From NCBI GenBank assembly GCA_020430675.1, contig JAGQJJ010000039.1, forward strand, positions 1 to 13,842: a stretch of DNA of 13,842 bases, in the 5' to 3' direction. The position numbers and the translations under genes are program-made. This DNA is from Myxococcales bacterium (lineage in GTDB: Bacteria; Myxococcota; Bradymonadia; UBA7976; UBA1532). The notes under the pieces are model-generated. The model ran no database searches. It saw nothing but the letters and a program-made list of their open reading frames with translations, and was not told where the DNA came from. The stretch's first letter is position 1. Every line of letters starts with the position of its first letter. This document shows positions 1-6,837 of this stretch, in pieces.

Positions 1-464
<464 letters not shown>

Positions 465-470
465 GGGCGC

Positions 471-1805
471 CTACTCGCCCGGCGGCGCGGCCTCGGCGGG
501 CGCGGCTTCGGCCGGCGGCGCGGCTTCGGTGGGCGCGGCAGGCGCGCCTGCGGCCTTGGGCTCGGCGTAATCGGCGATCGACTTCCAGGTCTTGGCCTCG
601 AAGTCGGGCTGCAGGATGCGGGTCAAGCGGCCGGTGACGTAGGGCACCTTGGTCAGATTGATGGGCTGCATGATGCCGCCGCCGTCGAAGTTGTCGATGC
701 TGCGCAGCGCCTTCATATAGCCGGCGCGGGTGATGTCGCCCGCTTCGATGGCCCGGCGCGCCGCCTCGACCTCGACCAGCCCCTGCACGTACGACATGAG
801 CGTGTAGAAGTCAGGCTTGCCCAGATCCTTGCCATGCTTCTCATAGGCGGCGAGGAAGGCGTCCATGCCCGGCAGCTTCTCGCCCCAGAACGGCAGGCCG
901 TTGACCCAGTAGAAGGTGGCAAAGACCGGCGGCGGCAGCTTCGGGTGGGCGAAGAAGGCGTCGACCCACGAGGGCGTCTGGCCGATCCAGATCGGCGCAA
1001 ACTGCATCTGCGCCGCGGTGCCGAGCACCGGGCCGGTCGACGAGGGCAGGATGGTCATCAGCACATGGGTCGCGCCGGCCTCCTTGAGCGCGGCGACCTC
1101 GGCGGTGAAGTCCTTCTGACCCGGCTTGATGGCGCGATCGGCGACCAGGGTGACCCCATGGTGGGCGGCGGCGGCCTTCCAGCCGTCGAGGCCGTCCTTC
1201 CCGTAGTCGGTCTGGTCGTAGATGATGCCCGCCTTCACGTTGGCCGCGCCGCCGGCCTGCTCGACGGCCCAGTCCATGGCGCGCATGGCTTCGAAGGTAT
1301 ACGGTGGGCCGACCGGCGGGGTGTAGGCGTTCTCGGCGATCTGGGATGAGAGCGAGGCGGGGAAGGCGACGATGCCATCCTTCTCCAGGAACGGCCGCAG
1401 GGGCAGCGTGGCCGGCGTGCCGAAGCTGGTGCCGATCAACAGGATGTCATCCTTGATGGCGTTGTAGCTCTGCTGCGCCTTGCCCGGGTCGTAGCCGTGG
1501 TCCTTCTCGATCAGCTCGATCGTCCAGCCCTCGGGCAGGAGCTTGGTGCCCCCGGCGTTGATCTGGGCGGCCAGGATGCGCTTGCCGATCGCAAACGGCT
1601 TGCCGATCGCCGCTGCGGGGCCGCTCTCGTCGTTGAGGGTGCCGATGCGAATGCGCTTGTTGGCCGCGTCGACGCCCTTGTCGAACTTGAACGCGGGCGC
1701 GGCTTCGGCCGCTTTGGGCGCGTCTTTGGTCGGCGCCGGCGCTTCGGTCTTTGTGCACCCGACCAACGCGAGCAGCGTGGTCCCGATTGCGATCCACTTC
1801 TTCAT
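471..1805 (-). CDS. ABC transporter substrate-binding lipoprotein, LivJ-like (Peripla_BP_6)
   Basis: This is a periplasmic solute-binding component of a branched-chain amino acid/amide-type importer (444 aa). ATG at 1805 was chosen because it is followed directly by a lipoprotein signal (MKKWIAIGTTLLALVGC, lipobox cysteine C17) and preceded by AGGGG at good spacing; a longer in-frame reading to 1973 would bury the signal peptide. Residues 18-50 are an Ala/Pro/Lys-rich linker. The binding fold begins at about residue 51 (KRIRIGTLNDESGPAAAIG) and includes the typical segments IELIEKDHGYDPGKA and IIYDQTDYGKDGLDGW. It runs to roughly residue 400. The C-terminus is a low-complexity Ala/Pro/Glu tail. 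The LivF-like ATPase follows 6 bp downstream; permease genes are presumably beyond the left edge. The ligand cannot be read from the sequence and could be an amino acid, amide, urea or aromatic compound. Confidence 0.9.
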   Translation of the reverse strand: MKKWIAIGTTLLALVGCTKTEAPAPTKDAPKAAEAAPAFKFDKGVDAANKRIRIGTLNDESGPAAAIGKPFAIGKRILAAQINAGGTKLLPEGWTIELIEKDHGYDPGKAQQSYNAIKDDILLIGTSFGTPATLPLRPFLEKDGIVAFPASLSSQIAENAYTPPVGPPYTFEAMRAMDWAVEQAGGAANVKAGIIYDQTDYGKDGLDGWKAAAAHHGVTLVADRAIKPGQKDFTAEVAALKEAGATHVLMTILPSSTGPVLGTAAQMQFAPIWIGQTPSWVDAFFAHPKLPPPVFATFYWVNGLPFWGEKLPGMDAFLAAYEKHGKDLGKPDFYTLMSYVQGLVEVEAARRAIEAGDITRAGYMKALRSIDNFDGGGIMQPINLTKVPYVTGRLTRILQPDFEAKTWKSIADYAEPKAAGAPAAPTEAAPPAEAAPAEAAPPGE

Positions 1806-1849
1806 GACGACCCCTGTTGCGCACATTCCGCCCCCAGCGGCGGCGGGAT

Positions 1850-1868
1850 CAGCAAACCTCGTTTGCTG
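1850..1868. promoter_or_regulatory. 19-bp palindrome in the divergent promoter region (candidate operator)
   Basis: CAGCAAAC-CTC-GTTTGCTG is a perfect 8-bp inverted repeat around a 3-bp centre. It lies about 45 bp upstream of the substrate-binding protein start and 110 bp upstream of the kinase start. A second short palindrome, TGCGC-CT-GCGCA (1867-1878), abuts it. Position and symmetry suit a repressor or activator site controlling one or both divergent genes. It could also form a hairpin in the 5' leader of the transporter mRNA. No binding protein can be named. Confidence 0.4.
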
Positions 1869-1933
1869 CGCCTGCGCAAGAGCGACGCCGCGGCGGGCGT
1901 CGGTTTGGTGCGCAGATGTCCGTACGAGTTGCA

Positions 1934-1953
1934 TCGCCGGCCTTCGTCGGCGA
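1934..1953 (+). promoter_or_regulatory. Hairpin just upstream of the hybrid kinase start
   Basis: TCGCCG and CGGCGA (1934-1939 and 1948-1953) form a perfect 6-bp stem with an 8-nt loop, ending 25 bp before the chosen kinase ATG. In the kinase mRNA it could limit ribosome access or shape the leader. In such GC-rich DNA a 6-bp stem can arise by chance, so confidence is low. Confidence 0.2.
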
Positions 1954-1978
1954 GGATCAAACAGAGAGTGCATGGTGC

Positions 1979-4498
1979 ATGACTGACAACATCCCGCCCG
2001 AAGGCGCCGCCCCGAATGTCACGGTCAGCGCCGTCACGCTGAGCGCCCTGCACGAGGCCATTCTCCGCTTCTCGACCGAAGAGTCGGTCACCGCTTTCTG
2101 GCCCAGCGTCTGCGCCAATGTGCGCTGGATCATCCCCGCCCGCCGCATCGCCGTCTGTCTCTTCGACCAAGACCAACTGCTGTGCATCGGCCAGACCACG
2201 CGCGGGCGCTATACGGCGCTCGATGAGGCGCCGGTGCCGGTTGAGACGCCCGCCCTGCGCCATGGGCTGGAGTCGCGCTCGGTGATCTGGTTGCAGCCGC
2301 CGTGGGCGGTCGACACGGCGTTTGCGGCGTGGCTGTTCGGCGACGATCCGCCCCTGGCGCTGGTGCTGCCGGTGCATGTGCGTGAGCGGCCGATCGGCGC
2401 GCTGTATTTTGCCATCGGCTCGATGAGCGTCGCCGATCAGGCGCTGGTGGGCAGCCTGGGCACGCTGTACGCGCTGCATGTGGGCAATATCTACCACCTG
2501 CTGCGGGCCCGCGAAGACCGCCTCGACGCCGAGCGCCGCCTGCGCCACAACGAGGATCGCTTCGAGCTGCTTTTTGAGCAGCTCGGCGATGGGCTCATCC
2601 TGCACGACGTGACCGGGCGCATCATCGAGGCCAATCGCCGGGCCGCTGAGATGCTCGGCTACTCGCGCGAGGCGCTGGCCGGCATGCGCGTCGGCGACCT
2701 GCACCCCGCGCCGTCGCGGCATGAGACGGGGCGCATCCGTCAGATCGTGGCCGGCGGCACCATTCACTACGAGACGATCTATCGCCGGCAGGATGGCACC
2801 ACGTTTCCCGCCGAGGTGACGTCGAGCCAGTTCGAGTTCGAGGGGCAGAAGTTCGTCCAGGTGCTGTTCCGCGACCGCACCGAGCAGGTGCGGGTGCTCG
2901 ACGAGCTGCGGCAGACGCGCGACGCCGCCGAGACGGCGACGCGGGCCAAGAGCGCGTTTCTGGCCAATATGAGTCACGAGATTCGCACGCCGATGAACGC
3001 GGTGATCGGCATGACCGGCCTGCTGCTCGACACCGCGCTCGATGGCCAACAACGCGAGTTTGTCGAGGTCATCCGCTCCAGCGGCGACGCGCTGTTGACC
3101 ATCATCAATGACATCCTCGACTTCTCGAAGATCGAAGCCGGCGAGCTTTCGCTGGAAGACCAGCCATTCGACCTGCGCAAATGCGTGGAAGACGCGCTCG
3201 ACGTGGTGGCCACCCGCGCGGCCGAGCGGCGCCTCGATCTGACCTACCGACTGGGCTCGGCGGTGCCGGGCGCGGTCGTGGGCGATGTGACCCGGCTGCG
3301 GCAGATTCTGGTCAACCTGCTGAGCAACGGGGTCAAGTTCACCGACGCGGGCGAGGTGGCGGTCGAGGTGGACGCCGTGCCGGCGGCCGGCGGCCACCCC
3401 GATGACGTCGAGCTGCACTTCATGGTGCGCGACACCGGCGTCGGCATCCCCGTCGAGCGCATGGATCGCCTGTTCAAGTCGTTCAGCCAGGTCGACGCCT
3501 CGACCACGCGCAAGTTTGGCGGCACCGGCCTGGGCCTGGCCATCTGCAAGCGCCTCAGCGAGCTGATGGGCGGGCGCATCTGGGTCGAGAGCGTGATCGG
3601 GGTCGGCTCGACGTTCCATTTCACGCTGCGCGCCCAGGCGACCGAGCATGAACGGCCACCGTGGAATCGCCCTGAGACGCGGCCTTTTGTCGGGCAGCGC
3701 ATGCTGGTGGTCGATGACAACGCGAGCTGCCGCGAGGGCATCGCCGAGCTGGGGCGGGCGTGGGGCCTCGACTGCGATGTCGTCGGTTCGGGCCGCGCGG
3801 CTTTTGACCTGCTCAGTGGGGCCACGCGCTACGACGTGGCGCTGATCGACCTGCACATGCCGGGCATGAGCGGGCTGGCGCTGGCCGAGATGCTCAACCG
3901 CCGCGGTCAGACGCAGACGCCGCTGATGTTGATGTCGCCGGTGATGCACGCCAGCCGGGGCGACCCGCGGCTGCGGCACCTGGCGGGCACGCTGATCAAG
4001 CCGCTCAAGCCGGCGCGCCTGTACAACGCGCTGCTCGGCCTGCTGACCGGCCGCCAATCGGACCGGCGGCGGCTGACTTCAACGCGGCCGGCGGGCGACT
4101 CGGAGTACGACGCCAATATGGGCCAGCGGCACCCGCTGCGCATCCTGGTGGCCGAGGACAACCCGGTCAATCAGCGCCTGGCCATCGTGATGCTCAGCCG
4201 GCTTGGCTATCGGGCCGACGTGGTCGCCAGCGGCAGCGAGGCGGTGAACGCGCTGGAGGCGCAGCCCTACGACGTGGTGCTGATGGACGTGCAGATGCCC
4301 GAGATGGATGGCGTGGAGGCGACGCGGGTCATCCGCCAATCGTCGTCGTTGCCCCAGCCGCGCATCATCGCGCTGACGGCCAACGCGCTCGCGGGCGATC
4401 GCGAGCAGTACCTGGCGGCGGGCATGGATGATTACCTGAGCAAGCCGCTGCACATTCGGGCCCTGATCGACTCGCTGCGGCAGTGCCGCCCGGTCTGA
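1979..4498 (+). CDS. Hybrid sensor histidine kinase with PAS and two receiver domains
   Basis: The protein has 839 aa from ATG 1979. No transmembrane segment is evident, so it is probably cytosolic. Domains in order: a GAF-like region (about 10-175), a PAS domain (about 193-303), HisKA with H-box [10 protein letters not shown] (phospho-His H333), and HATPase with N-box N446/N450, G1 DTGVGIP from D485 and G2 GGTGLGLA at 514-521. Two receivers follow. REC1 starts at about 575, with acidic pair D579/D580, phospho-Asp D624 and Lys K674. REC2 starts at about 722, with E726/D727, D770 and K822. Every key residue of the kinase and both receivers is present. No HPt or DNA-binding output domain follows, so a partner must act downstream if it is a phosphorelay. 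Starts at 1916 or 1817 are also in frame; 1979 begins the conserved part, although its ribosome site is weak. The gene is divergent from the importer. Confidence 0.95.
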   Translation: MTDNIPPEGAAPNVTVSAVTLSALHEAILRFSTEESVTAFWPSVCANVRWIIPARRIAVCLFDQDQLLCIGQTTRGRYTALDEAPVPVETPALRHGLESRSVIWLQPPWAVDTAFAAWLFGDDPPLALVLPVHVRERPIGALYFAIGSMSVADQALVGSLGTLYALHVGNIYHLLRAREDRLDAERRLRHNEDRFELLFEQLGDGLILHDVTGRIIEANRRAAEMLGYSREALAGMRVGDLHPAPSRHETGRIRQIVAGGTIHYETIYRRQDGTTFPAEVTSSQFEFEGQKFVQVLFRDRTEQVRVLDELRQTRDAAETATRAKSAFLANMSHEIRTPMNAVIGMTGLLLDTALDGQQREFVEVIRSSGDALLTIINDILDFSKIEAGELSLEDQPFDLRKCVEDALDVVATRAAERRLDLTYRLGSAVPGAVVGDVTRLRQILVNLLSNGVKFTDAGEVAVEVDAVPAAGGHPDDVELHFMVRDTGVGIPVERMDRLFKSFSQVDASTTRKFGGTGLGLAICKRLSELMGGRIWVESVIGVGSTFHFTLRAQATEHERPPWNRPETRPFVGQRMLVVDDNASCREGIAELGRAWGLDCDVVGSGRAAFDLLSGATRYDVALIDLHMPGMSGLALAEMLNRRGQTQTPLMLMSPVMHASRGDPRLRHLAGTLIKPLKPARLYNALLGLLTGRQSDRRRLTSTRPAGDSEYDANMGQRHPLRILVAEDNPVNQRLAIVMLSRLGYRADVVASGSEAVNALEAQPYDVVLMDVQMPEMDGVEATRVIRQSSSLPQPRIIALTANALAGDREQYLAAGMDDYLSKPLHIRALIDSLRQCRPV

Positions 4499-4511
4499 CC
4501 GCGGGGCGCTG

Positions 4512-6383
4512 TCAGGCGCGCTTGCGGCCGTAGCGGGCGAAGAGGAAGAGCGTCACGCAGACCGCGGCCGCGCTCAGGGCGGTCATCAGGCCATCGCTCA
4601 GGCCCAGCTCCAGCTTGTCGATCTGGAACGAAGCGAGCAGCGCCAGACCCACGCCGGTCAACGATTCGCCAGCGATCGCGCCTGAAGCGAAGAGCACGCC
4701 GGGACGAAGCGCCTCTTCCGCCTGCTCTTCGTTGAGCCCCCGCGACAGGAAATGCGCGATGAGGCCGCCGGCCAGGATGGGCGTGGCCAGCTCGAAGGGC
4801 AGGTAGATGCCGACCGCGATGGGCATCAGGTGGGCGCGGAAGCTGGTGCCGGCCTGCTTCAAGATGAAGTCGATGACCAGCACGCCCACCCCGATGCCGG
4901 CGCCGATGCCGACCATGTTCCAGGGCAGGTGGCCGCCGCCGAAGAAGCCTTTGGCGAGGCTGGCAAACAGACCCGCCTGGGGCGCGGGCAGGGCCTTGCT
5001 GCCAATGCCGCCGCCATGCTCGTGCAGCAGTTGCAGCACCGGCGCCATGACCAGACAGGCCACCGCGACGCCCAGGATCTGCATGATCTGCTGCCGATAA
5101 GGCGCGGCGCCGACGAGTTGGCCGGTCTTGAGGTCATTGCAGACATCGCCGCTGGTGCAGGCCGCGCAGCAGACGATGGCCGCCACACCGAGCGTCGCCA
5201 CCATGCCTTCGGCGCCGGTATAACCAAACAGCCAGAGCATGCCGCCGGTGAAGAGCACCGCGGTGATGGTCATGCCCGAGACCGGGCTGTTGCTGTTGCC
5301 GACGAGGCCGACGATATAGCTCGCGACGGCGGTGAAGAAGAACGACATGACCAGCATGACGATGGTCGTCAGCACGGTCTCGCCGACGTTCTTGGTCAGG
5401 TAGTAGTAGACCGCGGCCACGATGGCGGTCGAGATGATCGAGAAGATGGTGATCGTCTTGCCCGAGATGTCGCGCTCTCGGTCGTCGCTCGCCGTGCCGC
5501 TGCGCTTGCGAAGCTCGGCCACCGCGCGCACCAGGCCGTGGCGCACCTTGAAGATGGCGTCGAGGCCGCCGACGACCATCGCGCCCACGCCGATATAGCG
5601 AATCTGCGTCGACCACAGGTCAAATGCACCGTCCTCGGGGTGCGCGAGTTGGTCGGCGGTGGCTTCGAGCAGCGGGATGCCCACCAGCCAACCGATGGCG
5701 CCGCCGATGAAGATCAGCGCCGCGACGTTGAGGCGGACGATGAAACCGACCGCGATCAGGGCCGGTGAGAGGTCGCCGCCGAAATAGAAGATGCGCGAAC
5801 CGGCGCTGCCGGCGATGGCCAGGGCGCCTTTGAACAGGCCGACAAACTTCACGCCGAGCGCAAAGAGGATGCCCCACACCGCGCCGCGGATGATGCCCGC
5901 CGCCTGGCCGTCGTTGCCCTCTTCCGACTCGCCCGCTTCGAGCACCGCCGCGCAGGCGACGCCCTCGGGAAACTTCAGGTCGTTGTCGGCGACGACAAAA
6001 ACCTTGCGCATCGGGATCATGAACAGGATGCCGAGCATGCCGCCAGCAAAAGCCACCGCGGTCGTGATCAGCCAGTTGAACTCCGTCCACACGCCGATGA
6101 GCACCAGCGCGGGCATGGTGAAGATGATGCCCGCGGCCAGCGATTCACCCGCCGAAGCCGCCGTCTGCACCTGGTTGGCTTCGAGGATGGTGCCGGTACG
6201 GAACAGGCCGCGCAGGATGAGCATCGCCACCACCGCCGCGGGGATCGAGGCCGAGACGGTCATGCCGACCCGCAGGCCGAGATAGACGTTTGCCGCGCCC
6301 ATCACCACCGAGAGGATGACGCCCAGCAATACGGCGCGGATCGTCAGTTCGGGCACCGCAGAGGAGGACTTCTCAGAGGCCAT
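4512..6383 (-). CDS. OPT family oligopeptide/metal-chelate transporter
   Basis: This is an inner-membrane proton-coupled uptake carrier of the OPT family (623 aa); bacterial members carry short peptides or metal chelates. The N-terminal NVYLGLRVGMTVSASIPAAV (32-51) and the ILEANQVQTAASAGESLAAG segment (from about 66) are family hallmarks. The rest is a series of hydrophobic segments, by eye about fourteen or more, with one long hydrophilic loop (about 287-313) rich in Arg/Asp. Length is normal for prokaryotic OPT proteins and no disruption is seen. The start at 6383 is supported by AGGA at suitable spacing. The gene converges on the kinase with only 13 bp between stop codons and has no operon partner here. 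OPT family is firm; peptide versus siderophore-type substrate is open. Confidence 0.93.
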   Translation of the reverse strand: MASEKSSSAVPELTIRAVLLGVILSVVMGAANVYLGLRVGMTVSASIPAAVVAMLILRGLFRTGTILEANQVQTAASAGESLAAGIIFTMPALVLIGVWTEFNWLITTAVAFAGGMLGILFMIPMRKVFVVADNDLKFPEGVACAAVLEAGESEEGNDGQAAGIIRGAVWGILFALGVKFVGLFKGALAIAGSAGSRIFYFGGDLSPALIAVGFIVRLNVAALIFIGGAIGWLVGIPLLEATADQLAHPEDGAFDLWSTQIRYIGVGAMVVGGLDAIFKVRHGLVRAVAELRKRSGTASDDRERDISGKTITIFSIISTAIVAAVYYYLTKNVGETVLTTIVMLVMSFFFTAVASYIVGLVGNSNSPVSGMTITAVLFTGGMLWLFGYTGAEGMVATLGVAAIVCCAACTSGDVCNDLKTGQLVGAAPYRQQIMQILGVAVACLVMAPVLQLLHEHGGGIGSKALPAPQAGLFASLAKGFFGGGHLPWNMVGIGAGIGVGVLVIDFILKQAGTSFRAHLMPIAVGIYLPFELATPILAGGLIAHFLSRGLNEEQAEEALRPGVLFASGAIAGESLTGVGLALLASFQIDKLELGLSDGLMTALSAAAVCVTLFLFARYGRKRA

Positions 6384-6837
6384 CGCGTGGTCCTTTCACC
6401 GTCCGGGGGTCGCATCATAGACCGGCCAGCGGCGGGCGGCCACGTCCTCGCGTCGCGGCGCTGCAAAAGCGGGCGGCGGTGGGCAGCCCCAGGGCAGAGC
6501 ACGGTCGCGCGCTGAGCGAGACACCGCCCTCCCTCCACCGCTGCCCCGCCCGGTCGAGCGTCCTCTTCAACGCCCGGTTGGCTCTCGGCCGGCAGCGCGA
6601 TGTCACCGCAGGGTCGTGGGCGGACCAATGTCCTGGCACGAAGCGTTCGCCTCCCGCCGCGCGTCGACCGCCTCGCCGACCAGCGCCCTGGCTCGGGCCT
6701 TGAGACCAGTCGTCGAACGAAGCCTGCGATTGACGATTTGAGGTTGCGAACCGGGCAATTGAGTGGTGTGCGCCCTCGAAGCCACGAAGTCTGAGGCGGC
6801 GATGAACCGACCGCCGCTCTGGATCGAGAGGATCAAC
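6384..6837. other. 454-bp gap between divergent OPT transporter and lipoprotein genes; no gene supported
   Basis: The stretch separates two divergent starts and should hold both promoters. Short open frames exist on both strands, but their translations are Arg/Pro/Ala-rich and resemble no protein. They read like chance frames in GC-rich DNA. A TTGACG hexamer at 6730-6735 resembles a -35 element but has no convincing -10 at 16-18 bp. Base composition becomes somewhat less GC-rich from about 6710 to 6840, as is usual near a promoter. No tRNA or strong hairpin was found. Confidence 0.5.

Noticed and set aside
1802..4057. 751-codon open frame on the minus strand opposite the hybrid kinase
   Set aside because: Arg/His/Ala-rich translation with no fold; the plus strand encodes an unmistakable kinase with all motifs.
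4489..4506. CCCGGTC/GACCGCGGG hairpin at the kinase stop as a terminator
   Set aside because: It overlaps the stop codon, needs a bulge and a very small loop, and has no T-run.
4752..5768. 338-codon plus-strand frame inside the OPT gene
   Set aside because: Asp/His/Gly/Arg-rich chance product; the minus strand encodes a full-length OPT transporter.
6730..6758. TTGACG at 6730 as the lipoprotein promoter
   Set aside because: No -10-like hexamer at 16-18 bp spacing.
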